DNA of 64,000 bases. It comes from Marifrigoribacter sp047730175. Its GTDB lineage: Bacteria > Bacteroidota > Bacteroidia > Flavobacteriales > Flavobacteriaceae. Of this stretch, positions 26,776 to 34,164 are shown piece after piece. Each line of letters begins with the position of its first letter. The stretch's first letter is position 1. Location: positions 1,364,001 to 1,428,000 of the forward strand of contig NZ_CP159833.1 in the NCBI RefSeq assembly GCF_047730175.1, in the 5' to 3' direction. The notes beneath the pieces were generated by a model. It made no database searches, had not been told where the DNA came from, and was given only the letters and a program-made list of their open reading frames with translations. The translations under genes were made by a program, and so were the position numbers.

Positions 26776-27052
26776 GGATTCCCAGTCAAGCTGAGAATGA
26801 CAAAAAAGCTGTCATTCAGAGGGAAGTATGACCGAAGAATCTTTTTATATAATTATTAGAGATTCCTCATTAGCATTCGCATAAGTATCGTGATGGATTC
26901 CCAGTCACACTTCGACTTAGCTCAGTGAGACAGCTGAGAATGACAAAGAATAATGAAACGAAAAAAGCCTAAAGACTTACGAATGTAAATTTTTAGGCTT
27001 TAATAATTTATTAAATTTGTCAATAGAGATTCTTCGCTTCACTCTGAATGAC
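26776..27052. repeat. Interspersed-repeat block C, in the 338-bp gene-free gap 26734-27071
   Basis: Units are GGATTCCCAGTCAAGC...GAATGAC (26776-26801), GTCATTCAGAGGGAAG...AATCT (26811-26842), AGATTCCTCATTAGCATTCG (26859-26878, degenerate end), GGATTCCCAGTCAC...GAATGAC (26895-26944, with the CTTCGACTTAGCTCAG core) and AGATTCTTCGCTTC...GAATGAC (27027-27052). All share the ends GTCATYC / GRATCT or the reverse complement. The DUF3127 terminator is embedded here. Nothing else is seen in the gap. Confidence 0.85.
26960..27002 (-). terminator. Intrinsic terminator after the DUF3127 gene
   Basis: On the minus strand AAAGCCTAAAAA pairs with TTTAGGCTTT around a loop of about 16 nt, followed by T residues. 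It lies about 70 bp past the DUF3127 stop, inside repeat block C. Confidence 0.78.
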
Positions 27053-27071
27053 AAATTATGTATTTGCTTTT

Positions 27072-27446
27072 TTAGAAAGGCAAATCGTCGTGTTCTTCTG
27101 TTTTTAAATCGGTTGCAGGCTCAAAAGCATCTGCAGGAGGCATTGGAGGCATATCGCCAGACACCGCTTGCTCTAAATTTTCGATTCTCCAACCATTGAT
27201 TGAATTAAAATATTTAGTTTCACCTTGTGGGTTCACCCATTCGCGACCTCTAACATTAATGCTGATTTTCACATTTTGACCTACTGAATAGGTATTTAAT
27301 AATTCAGCTTTATCCTGTGTGAACTCAATCATAATTTGTTGTGGATATTGCTCTTCCGTAGTAATTACTACTTCACGTTTTCTAAATCCATTAGATCCAA
27401 ATGTTTGCGTTTCTCCAATTAATTTAATTTTTCCTTGTAATTCCAT
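27072..27446 (-). CDS. DUF3127 protein with an SSB-like C-terminal tail
   Basis: A 124-residue protein. Residues 1 to about 95 resemble an OB-fold domain (MELQGKIKLIGETQTFGSNGFRKREVVI-type start, FTQDKAELLN, VNPQGETKYFNSINGWRI). An acidic/proline linker follows and the C-terminus is EEHDDLPF. The last residues match the protein-docking tip of single-stranded-DNA-binding protein, which in this genome ends NDDLPF. This suggests a role on ssDNA or competition for SSB partners. The DUF3127 assignment is by resemblance; function is inferred. Confidence 0.82.
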   Translation of the reverse strand: MELQGKIKLIGETQTFGSNGFRKREVVITTEEQYPQQIMIEFTQDKAELLNTYSVGQNVKISINVRGREWVNPQGETKYFNSINGWRIENLEQAVSGDMPPMPPADAFEPATDLKTEEHDDLPF

Positions 27447-27481
27447 CGTTCTTATATCTATAGTTATTAATTCTATTTAAT

Positions 27482-28351
27482 TTACGCCAATAAAAGCTTC
27501 CAAGCTTCCAATACCTTTTCTTCTTTTAATAATTCTTGTGCTTTTTTATGTATTTCTTCTGAAGAAGCACCTTTTAAATGTGGACATCTTTTTGAAATAC
27601 CTGCTATAAATTCCTCTGCCTCTTTTTTTGAAGGTAGTTCAGAAACATTTGCAAGCATCCCTAAATCATTCCCGGTTAGAATTTTGCTATTTCTAATAGC
27701 TTCCGGCAATGCATCAACTCCAATACCCATAGTCCTTAAAGGTTTTGGCACTTCAAACATACCGAGTTTAGAGCGATTGTACCAATTACCACCCATACGT
27801 GCCACCGTATCAATTTTTTGAGCATCAATTTTACCCTCTTCATCTAAAATAGCTTCATTGATATGTAACTTCACTACTTCAGCGATAATTAAATTACCGG
27901 CACCACCTTCAGAACCTAGTGAAATCACTTCGTTTACTTTACATTCAAATTGTACTGGAGCTTCTCCCACTCTTGGCGGCTGAATGAAATCTGAAGCCAC
28001 TTCCGTAAAGCCAGCTTTAGTAAATTCATTGACTCCTTCTTCATATTCCGTAGAAGATAAAGACATTTGTTGCACCATATCATAACTAACAATGTTAATA
28101 ACCACTTCCTTTACTTCTAATACATTTTCTAAAGTATGTTTTGTCGTATTGCCTCTCACTCTTCTTGCGGGAGAAAATATCATGATCGGTGGATTTGCAC
28201 TAAATACATTAAAGAAACTAAAAGGCGAAAGGTTTACTTCTCCCTTAGCATTTACAGTACTTGCTAGGGCAATAGGGCGAGGAGAAACAGCGCTTAGTAA
28301 ATAGCCGTGCAATGTTCCTGTGGGGATGTCTTTTGGATCTATTGATATCAT
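27482..28351 (-). CDS. Flavin reductase-like (FMN-binding split-barrel) protein
   Basis: The start is taken at 28351 (MISIDPKDIPTGTLHGYLLS) because a TACCTTTG promoter element lies just upstream at 28357-28364; an in-frame ATG at 28399 would precede that promoter. The product of 289 residues has the flavin-reductase-like fold: AVSPRPIALASTVNAKGEVNL, FSFFNVFSANPPIMIFSPARR, DTVARMGGNWYNRSK. It probably binds FMN and reduces flavin or an aromatic-pathway substrate. It is separated by 35 bp from the DUF3127 gene on the same strand. Confidence 0.87.
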   Translation of the reverse strand: MISIDPKDIPTGTLHGYLLSAVSPRPIALASTVNAKGEVNLSPFSFFNVFSANPPIMIFSPARRVRGNTTKHTLENVLEVKEVVINIVSYDMVQQMSLSSTEYEEGVNEFTKAGFTEVASDFIQPPRVGEAPVQFECKVNEVISLGSEGGAGNLIIAEVVKLHINEAILDEEGKIDAQKIDTVARMGGNWYNRSKLGMFEVPKPLRTMGIGVDALPEAIRNSKILTGNDLGMLANVSELPSKKEAEEFIAGISKRCPHLKGASSEEIHKKAQELLKEEKVLEAWKLLLA

Positions 28352-28356
28352 GATTA

Positions 28357-28364
28357 CAAAGGTA
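28357..28364 (-). promoter_or_regulatory. -7 element (TACCTTTG) of the flavin reductase-like gene
   Basis: TACCTTTG matches TAnnTTTG and ends 5 nt before the ATG at 28351, implying a nearly leaderless mRNA and deciding the start-codon choice. No clear -33 box is visible. Confidence 0.55.
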
Positions 28365-28429
28365 CCCAAACTAAAAACTTTGTAAAAGTAAGTTTGCACA
28401 ATAATATTAACATAATTCCATTATATTTA

Positions 28430-28600
28430 AACTCGTATTCAGCATTAGAACTTTGTAATGAAGGCTGAAAGCGCAATAAAATATAACATTTTCTAAGTTT
28501 CAGCATAGCACCGCTATGGTTAATCTTAAAAATGTAATAAAACGATGTATTTTGAAGTGATTTCAAGGTGTAATAAATTTTTTAATGCTGAATACGAGTT
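28430..28600. mobile_element. 171-bp MITE-like palindromic element
   Basis: AACTCGTATTCAGCATTA at 28430-28447 is a perfect 18-bp inverted repeat of 28583-28600. Near the exact centre lies a second perfect hairpin, CATAGC-ACC-GCTATG (28504-28518). Further imperfect pairing is visible next to it (ACATTTTCTAAG against the complement of CTTAAAAATGT). No ORF is inside. It sits between the divergent flavin-reductase and histidine-kinase genes, ending 22 bp before the latter. It could be a MITE or a structured RNA; no target duplication is clear. Confidence 0.65.
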
Positions 28601-28622
28601 AATACTTTAACCCTTTTCTATA

Positions 28623-29765
28623 ATGTTTAAAAATACGTCACTGACTCGTTGGTTTTTTTTAGTTGTTTCCTTGTTAATCATCACATTGATCATGTGGAAT
28701 ACGTATTCTTTTTTCAATCAGTTAAAAGAAAATGAACGTGAAAAGATGGATATTTGGGGAGCAGCTCAAAAGAACATTGAAAATGAGGACGATTCTAATG
28801 ACCTTATTTTAAAAATATTACAAGGCAATATGACTACGCCAATGATTTTGTATAGTCATAAGCAAGAGAGTTATAATAATAAGAATATTCCAGAAGAAGA
28901 TTTCGATACTCCTGAAAAAATTCAAAATCTGATTACACAATTTTCAAACGAGTATGAACCAATAGAAATACGTTATAAAGATGAATTGTTACAAACCGTT
29001 TATTTTGGAAATTCTCCCATCATCAATAAAATAAAATTCTATCCCGCAGCTTTAATATTGATTATGCTGTTGTTTTTTTCAGCGATATACTTTTTCTTTA
29101 AAACGGCAAAAGCTTCGGAACAAAATAAGTTATGGGCAGGAATGGCTAAAGAAACGGCACATCAAATTGGTACTCCTTTGTCTTCTTTATATGGTTGGAC
29201 AGAAATACTTAAATCTGAAAATGTTAATCCGGAATATATTGTAGAAATAGAAAAAGATGTAGATCGATTACAAACCATTACTGAACGTTTTTCGAAAGTG
29301 GGTTCTATTCCTTTAATGGAGAAAAATGATATTGTTCTTGAAACAAAAAAGGCCTATGATTATTTAAAAAGTAGAACTTCAAAACTGATTGAATTTGAAT
29401 TAGAGTTACCTGAAGATCCATTGTATGTAAAAATGAACCCTCAACTGTTTGGTTGGACCTTTGAAAACTTAGTAAAAAATGGAATTGACGCCATGAGAGG
29501 AAAGGGCAAGATTACCATTACTATTGAGACGAATTTAAAAAGTGTATTTATTAGAATTTCTGATACCGGAAAAGGTATTCAGAAAAAGAATTTTAATAAA
29601 ATATTTGTTCCAGGCTTTACCACCAAAAAAAGAGGTTGGGGATTAGGCCTCTCACTCGCAAAACGAATTATTGAAGACTATCACAAAGGAAAGATTAGAG
29701 TGTCAAAAAGTGTAATTGATAAAGGAACTACGATAGAGATTAGCCTTAAACAAATTACGGATTAA
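28623..29765 (+). CDS. Membrane sensor histidine kinase
   Basis: A 380-residue protein with TM1 at about 9-27, a periplasmic region of about 110 residues, TM2 at about 141-159, an H-box with His180 (AKETAHQIGTPLSSLYG), and a HATPase domain (N-box ENLVKNGIDAMRG, G1 ISDTGKGIQKKN, F/G2 KKRGWGLGLSLAKRII). The H-box has HQIGTP instead of the common HELRTP. No response regulator is adjacent, so it is an orphan kinase. It is convergent with the HIT gene. Confidence 0.9.
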   Translation: MFKNTSLTRWFFLVVSLLIITLIMWNTYSFFNQLKENEREKMDIWGAAQKNIENEDDSNDLILKILQGNMTTPMILYSHKQESYNNKNIPEEDFDTPEKIQNLITQFSNEYEPIEIRYKDELLQTVYFGNSPIINKIKFYPAALILIMLLFFSAIYFFFKTAKASEQNKLWAGMAKETAHQIGTPLSSLYGWTEILKSENVNPEYIVEIEKDVDRLQTITERFSKVGSIPLMEKNDIVLETKKAYDYLKSRTSKLIEFELELPEDPLYVKMNPQLFGWTFENLVKNGIDAMRGKGKITITIETNLKSVFIRISDTGKGIQKKNFNKIFVPGFTTKKRGWGLGLSLAKRIIEDYHKGKIRVSKSVIDKGTTIEISLKQITD

Positions 29766-30151
29766 AGGTTTTTTTGAACTGCTTCAGCTAATGATTTAAA
29801 TTCAGCATCTGTCATAGAAACTTTATGAGAGAAAGTCATTTCTTTCATATCGTTTAAAGGAATAAGATGTACATGTACATGAGGAACTTCTAGTCCAATA
29901 ACTGCCATTCCAACACGTTTACAAGGGATGGTTTTTTCTAAAGCAATGCCTACTTTGCGAGAAAATTGCATTAATTTTAAATAGAGAGCTTCCTCCAAAT
30001 CTAAAATTTTATTTACTTCTAGTTTAGGCACACAAAGCGTGTGTCCTTTAGCGTTCGGATTAATATCAAAAAAAGCAATGAAATTATCGTCCTCTGCTAT
30101 TTTATAGCAAGGAATCTCACCATTAATAATTTTTGTAAAAACGGATGCCAT
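29762..30151 (-). CDS. HIT family hydrolase
   Basis: A 129-residue histidine-triad nucleotide-binding protein. FTKIINGEIPCYKIAEDDNFIAFFDI at the N-terminus and the HIT motif HVHVHLIP near residue 90 identify it. It probably hydrolyses AMP-linked or dinucleotide substrates. It is 2 bp downstream of greA on the same strand, so it is cotranscribed, and it overlaps the histidine kinase 3' end by 4 bp on the other strand. Confidence 0.95.
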   Translation of the reverse strand: MASVFTKIINGEIPCYKIAEDDNFIAFFDINPNAKGHTLCVPKLEVNKILDLEEALYLKLMQFSRKVGIALEKTIPCKRVGMAVIGLEVPHVHVHLIPLNDMKEMTFSHKVSMTDAEFKSLAEAVQKNL

Positions 30152-30153
30152 AA

Positions 30154-30630
30154 TTACCCTCTAGTTATTTCAATTATTTCAAAATTCATGATACCGTTTG
30201 GCACTTTAACTTCGGTTGATTCGCTTACTTTTTTTCCTAAAAGACCTCTTCCGATAGGAGAATCAACAGAGATTAAACCCTTACTTAAATCGGCTTCACT
30301 TTGAGCAACCAATTTATACACCATTTCCATTCCAGTTACTGTATTTTTAATTTTCACAGTAGAATGAATTAATGCTTTTGAGGTATCTAATTGAGATTCA
30401 TCAATGATTCGTGCATTAGATAATACTTCTTCTAATTTAGAAATATGCATTTCTAACATTCCTTGTGCTTCTTTTGCTGCATCGTATTCAGCATTTTCAC
30501 TTAAATCACCTTTATCACGTGCTTCTCCAATAGCTTGAGAAGCTTTTGGGCGCTCTACATCTTTTAACTGATTTAATTCACCTCTCAGTTTTCTAAGTCC
30601 TTCTTCGGTATAATAAGATACTTTACTCAT
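30154..30630 (-). CDS. greA: Transcription elongation factor GreA
   Basis: Rescues backtracked RNA polymerase by stimulating transcript cleavage. The protein has 158 residues. The N-terminal coiled coil holds the acidic tip in GDLSENAEYDAAKE, and the C-terminal FKBP-like domain contains VKIKNTVTGMEMVYKLV and SPIGRGLLGKKVSE. It is followed 2 bp later by the HIT gene. Its leader of about 120 nt contains a terminator-like hairpin just after the predicted promoter. Confidence 0.97.
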   Translation of the reverse strand: MSKVSYYTEEGLRKLRGELNQLKDVERPKASQAIGEARDKGDLSENAEYDAAKEAQGMLEMHISKLEEVLSNARIIDESQLDTSKALIHSTVKIKNTVTGMEMVYKLVAQSEADLSKGLISVDSPIGRGLLGKKVSESTEVKVPNGIMNFEIIEITRG

Positions 30631-30723
30631 AAATCTTCATATTTTCCCTGTGAAAACAGGAATCTCATTCAATCAATAATAATCCCTTTTCATTTAAGAA
30701 AAGACCCTGCCTTGTACAGGAAT

Positions 30724-30751
30724 AAAAAAAATCCCATATACAACGGGATTT
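30724..30751 (-). terminator. Terminator-like hairpin in the greA leader
   Basis: On the minus strand AAATCCC pairs with GGGATTT around a 9-nt loop and is followed by a run of T. It begins within a few bases of the start site predicted from TATCTTTG at 30759-30766. It therefore looks like a promoter-proximal attenuator of greA. It could instead terminate leftward read-through from the 31416-33593 receptor gene. Confidence 0.7.
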
Positions 30752-30758
30752 AGTACAA

Positions 30759-30793
30759 CAAAGATACTAAAAAATAGTTTTATGGAGGATCAA
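30759..30793 (-). promoter_or_regulatory. Promoter of greA-HIT
   Basis: On the minus strand TATCTTTG is at 30766-30759 and TTG at 30793-30791, spaced 24 bp, slightly long for the consensus. The -7 box is identical to those of atpD, rplU and HU. Confidence 0.6.
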
Positions 30794-30984
30794 GTTACTG
30801 TTTTTGAAAAGTTATAATGCTGTTAATATTAAAATTAATTCTATTATAAAGGTTAATTAAAGTCATAATCGTTAATTTTGAATGTTTAATTATATTATGA
30901 AACGAGTATGCTAAAAAGTTTATCACACAAGAGGAGTGAATCATAGCGAACAGCATGTGACCGATAAAAAAATATTATATACAC

Positions 30985-31419
30985 ATGAAACAGACAGCAA
31001 TAGTTTTAATGTTGGGTTTATTTATTTTATCATGTAGTAGTAGTGATGACAATAGAAATAGTAACCCTAATTTATTTGATCCTTTAGTTAATTTAAACCT
31101 AAATTTAAACCTGCCAGAATATAATTCTTTAAAATTTCCAGGAAGTAGTGTTTTTATTACAAGCCAAGGAATAAAAGGAATTGTTATTTACAATGTAAAT
31201 AATGAAATATATACAGCTTCAGAGTTAACCGATCCCAACCATGTTCCTAATGATTGTTCAAGTATGAGTATTGTTGGAATTATTGCAACCTGTCCTTGTC
31301 CCAATGATAATCATGAATATGATATTGTTACGGGAAAACACAGAACAGACGAATCATTGTATCCTATGCAACAATATAGAATTGAACGCAATGGAGATAA
31401 TATATTTGTATCTAATTAA
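30985..31419 (+). CDS. Small lipoprotein resembling Rieske-fold proteins without the cluster ligands
   Basis: A 144-residue protein with lipobox LSCS (Cys at about residue 17). The C-terminal region (GIKGIVIYNVNNEIYTASEL, then TCPCPNDNHEYDIVTGK, then YRIERNGDNIFVS) is laid out like a Rieske domain, but the paired CxH and CxxH ligand boxes are not both present, so an Fe-S cluster is unlikely. Its last 4 bp overlap the 3' end of the thiamine-type receptor gene on the opposite strand. Function is unknown. Confidence 0.75.
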   Translation: MKQTAIVLMLGLFILSCSSSDDNRNSNPNLFDPLVNLNLNLNLPEYNSLKFPGSSVFITSQGIKGIVIYNVNNEIYTASELTDPNHVPNDCSSMSIVGIIATCPCPNDNHEYDIVTGKHRTDESLYPMQQYRIERNGDNIFVSN

Positions 31420-33593
31420 AATTTAATAGTTGCTCCTACAATAAAATTTGTGGTTGCTTGTGGGTAATAACCAGCCCCTTCAATAGTTGTTGTTGTATCA
31501 GGCTCACTCCAAGTATCATCATAAGTGAAAAAATATCCGTTAGAAACATATTTCTCGTTAAAGATATTATTTACAATTCCTGAAAGAACAATAGACTCTA
31601 CAAAAGGAACATTTTTAAAAGTATACACTATATTAATATCGTTTGTAAAATAAGCGTCAAGCTTTGATGTTTCACTATCGATATTACCCATATATTGTTC
31701 TCCTACATATTTTGAAAGCCAATTAATTTGCAAGTTTTTAACGGGGCTATATTCAATTACATTTCCAACGATTACCGAAGGAGAAAAGGAAATATTTGTA
31801 TTTCCTAAATTGACTAAAGCGCCATCTTTTGAGGCAATAAAATCTTCATTTTTATTCTGACTAATCGCTAGGTTAGGTCTATATGTTAAATTTTTCAACA
31901 AAGAAACAGAGGCGTCAATCTCAAGACCCATTCTATAACTTTTACCGCTAGTAGCTCTATTACTTGCGCCAGTATCATCTAATTCGCCTGTCAGTACTAA
32001 TTGATCGGTATAGTTCATATAGTAAAAATTGGTATTTACATGTGCTTTTTCTGAAACAAACCGCCACCCTAATTCATAATCATCTAATTTTTCAGGAGTG
32101 CTAACACCATTTTCAAAATCATTTCTATTAGGCTCTCTATGCGCTTTTCCAAACGATGCATAGAATTGATTTTTAGGATTCATTTTAAATGAAATTCCAG
32201 TTTTCGGATTAAAGAAGCTATATTTTTCATCCACTAAAAGTTCTTCTTTATCTGAAGTCAAACCAGAAGTACTATAATCTACAAATCGTTCTTGAAGGTC
32301 ACCATAAATACTCCATCTATTATTGAGTCTATACGTCGCTTTCGAAAATACTGTAAACTCTCTTTTCTCTCCATTTCCTTCGTAATAACGATCTCCTTGT
32401 TGTGAGTTTCCCGCAAATTGAGACCAAATAACTTCACCGAAATGATCACCGTCATAATAACTATAAGATGAGCCTGTAGTTATATCAATTTTTGAATTTT
32501 TATAAGTGATGGAAGTATTCATTACATAAAAATCATTGTCTAACCATCTTCTTCTAATTAAATCGGTTGTATTAACTGTTTCTCCTCCAATTTCGATAGG
32601 TTCAAAATTATAAAAATCGAACTCTTGATCTTCTTTGTATTGCTCAAAATATCCTCTTCCGTAGGTATAATTTAAACCAATATTTGCACTCCAATTAGTA
32701 TTGAATTTTTGATTCCAATGAAACTGATAATGATCTTGTGAGTAATGATCTACTTCATTGTCATGAAATTGAATGGTTCCGTCTTCATCTGTATAACTAC
32801 CTGAAGGATTAAATATTCTATCACTTTCTAGGGTTTCAGCGTCAATACCATTCCATGCTTGGTAAGTTTCTTCAACTCCACCAAATGCAATTGCTTTTAT
32901 TAATGTGTTATCACTTTTATAGGATGCTTGAAGGAAATATGATTTTAAATCTGATGATGCTCGATCTATATAACCGTCAGATGCTATTTTGGATAAACGT
33001 CCAGCTAGTTCAAAACGATCTTTTAGTAAGCCAGTACTAAACTTTACAGTATGTTTTCTAGTATTAAATGAACCAAATGAATTAGATATTTCTCCCCTTG
33101 CTTTTTCTGAAATGGCATCAGTCAAAATATTTAAACTAGCTCCAAATGCCCCCGATCCATTTGTTGAGGTTCCAACTCCTCTTTGTAATTGAAGGTTTTC
33201 AATAGAAGATGCAAAATCGGGTAGATCTACTAAAAATGAACCTTGACTTTCAGCATCATTATAAGGAATACCGTTTAATGTAATATTCACTCGTGAAGCA
33301 TCACTTCCTCTAACTCTAAAACTTGTGTAACCTACACCAGCACCTGCATCGGAAGTGGTGACAACGGAAGGTAAAAAATTAAGGAGAATAGGTATATCTT
33401 GCCCTAGATTTCTTTTAGCTAAATCTTCTTTATCAAGGTTAGAATGGGTTATAGGTGAATCTGCATCTACTCGGACTGCTTTAATAAGCACTTCGTCAAG
33501 TGTCTCTAGTTTGGTCGTATCTGCAACAGGTTCTTGAGCAATCATAAAAGTTGATGCACTCAAAGTGATTAGTAAGCAATATAATTTTTTCAT
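31416..33593 (-). CDS. TPP-riboswitch-controlled TonB-dependent receptor (probable thiamine uptake)
   Basis: A 725-residue outer-membrane receptor: signal peptide (about 1-19), TonB-box region, plug domain (DEVLIKAVRVDADSPITHSNL, VRGSDASRVNITLNGIPYNDAE, QRGVGTSTNGSGAFGASLNIL) and barrel ending TTNFIVGATIKF. A TPP riboswitch occupies its leader, so the ligand is probably thiamine or a thiamine precursor or phosphate. TPP-controlled TonB receptors have been predicted as thiamine importers in Bacteroidota. It converges on the 30985-31419 gene with a 4-bp overlap and has no terminator of its own. Confidence 0.9.
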   Translation of the reverse strand: MKKLYCLLITLSASTFMIAQEPVADTTKLETLDEVLIKAVRVDADSPITHSNLDKEDLAKRNLGQDIPILLNFLPSVVTTSDAGAGVGYTSFRVRGSDASRVNITLNGIPYNDAESQGSFLVDLPDFASSIENLQLQRGVGTSTNGSGAFGASLNILTDAISEKARGEISNSFGSFNTRKHTVKFSTGLLKDRFELAGRLSKIASDGYIDRASSDLKSYFLQASYKSDNTLIKAIAFGGVEETYQAWNGIDAETLESDRIFNPSGSYTDEDGTIQFHDNEVDHYSQDHYQFHWNQKFNTNWSANIGLNYTYGRGYFEQYKEDQEFDFYNFEPIEIGGETVNTTDLIRRRWLDNDFYVMNTSITYKNSKIDITTGSSYSYYDGDHFGEVIWSQFAGNSQQGDRYYEGNGEKREFTVFSKATYRLNNRWSIYGDLQERFVDYSTSGLTSDKEELLVDEKYSFFNPKTGISFKMNPKNQFYASFGKAHREPNRNDFENGVSTPEKLDDYELGWRFVSEKAHVNTNFYYMNYTDQLVLTGELDDTGASNRATSGKSYRMGLEIDASVSLLKNLTYRPNLAISQNKNEDFIASKDGALVNLGNTNISFSPSVIVGNVIEYSPVKNLQINWLSKYVGEQYMGNIDSETSKLDAYFTNDINIVYTFKNVPFVESIVLSGIVNNIFNEKYVSNGYFFTYDDTWSEPDTTTTIEGAGYYPQATTNFIVGATIKF

Positions 33594-33615
33594 CCGTTCT
33601 GGTTTTTCTACGAAT

Positions 33616-33729
33616 AAAAGGGGTAATATTCTAAGTTTTATTTTTTCTAAAATCCCTAAACAGCATTACCTGTTCTAGGTTCATTGGGTATGATCTCAGC
33701 CGATTTAGGCACCCCTTTTTTGAGAACGG
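33616..33729 (-). promoter_or_regulatory. TPP (THI-box) riboswitch with expression platform
   Basis: On the minus strand the aptamer runs from about 33726 to 33647. It has the THI-box hallmarks GGGGTGCC, GGCTGAGATCATACCC, TGAACCTAGAACAGGTAATGCTG (in two parts) and TTTAGGGA. Downstream, ACCCCTTTT (33624-33616) is a perfect 9-bp complement of the aptamer's AAAAGGGGT (33719-33711). AGAACGG (33600-33594), touching the ATG, complements CCGTTCT (33729-33723). These are candidate switching helices. No intrinsic terminator is present, so control is probably translational. Confidence 0.92.
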
Positions 33730-33731
33730 GA

Positions 33732-33739
33732 CAAAGGTA
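33732..33739 (-). promoter_or_regulatory. -7 element (TACCTTTG) before the TPP riboswitch
   Basis: TACCTTTG on the minus strand ends a few bases before the aptamer's 5' side, placing the transcript start at about 33725-33728. No -33 TTG is obvious in the short space to arfB. Confidence 0.55.
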
Positions 33740-33759
33740 GATTAGAAAAGTATAATAGT

Positions 33760-34164
33760 CTAATCTATTTTAGGATTTTTTCTATTGTTTTTTTTTAAGG
33801 CTTGATTACGCTTAGAAGTAAGCCGTTTTTCAATCGAACCTCTTGAAGGTTTTGTCTTTCTTCGAGGTTTTGCTTTTATTAAACTTTTTTCAATTAAATC
33901 AATAAGTCTTTTTATTACAATCGCTTTGTTTTTGTGTTGACTTCTTGTTTTACCGCTTTGTAAAATGATATTTCCTTCTGAAGTAATTCGATTTTTTAAC
34001 TTTTCGGTGACGCGTATTTTTTCCCTATCGGAAATCGCTTCTGAATTAGAAACCGAAAAAGTTACTTCAACCTTTGAAGCCGTTTTATTCACATGTTGCC
34101 CTCCAGCACCGCTACTTCGTATGGCTTTAAAAGAAAGTTCTTTAAGAAGGGTTTCAATATTCAT
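33760..34164 (-). CDS. arfB: Alternative ribosome-rescue factor ArfB (peptidyl-tRNA hydrolase)
   Basis: Releases nascent chains from ribosomes stalled without a stop codon. The 134-residue protein has the GGQ motif at about residues 21-23 (SSGAGGQHVNKTASKVEV) and the basic C-terminal tail (KPRRKTKPSRGSIEKRL, ending KNNRKNPKID) that enters the empty mRNA channel. The ATG overlaps the DUF4301 stop (TAATG), giving translational coupling. Confidence 0.94.
   Translation of the reverse strand: MNIETLLKELSFKAIRSSGAGGQHVNKTASKVEVTFSVSNSEAISDREKIRVTEKLKNRITSEGNIILQSGKTRSQHKNKAIVIKRLIDLIEKSLIKAKPRRKTKPSRGSIEKRLTSKRNQALKKNNRKNPKID

Larger units (their letters stand above)
30631..30984. other. 354-bp intergenic region: greA leader, promoter, and upstream region of the Rieske-like lipoprotein
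   Basis: The left half carries the greA leader, with small hairpins CTTTTC/GAAAAG and CCTG/CAGG, the terminator-like hairpin at 30724-30751 and a promoter at 30759-30793. The right half (30794-30984) is AT-rich DNA before a lipoprotein gene, with no convincing promoter, RNA gene or small ORF. Confidence 0.6.

Noticed and set aside
24801..27052. CRISPR-like repeat arrangement
   Set aside because: Units vary in sequence, orientation and spacing, many are back to back, and there are no cas genes or equal-length spacers.
27017..27199. Plus-strand ORF opposite the DUF3127 gene
   Set aside because: It is the antisense frame of a well-supported coding gene plus a repeat unit, with no recognisable motif.
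30724..30751. Simple terminator of the TPP-controlled receptor
   Set aside because: Not excluded, but a strong greA -7 box lies directly upstream of it and about 660 bp separate it from the receptor stop. The leader-attenuator reading fits better, and both are stated.
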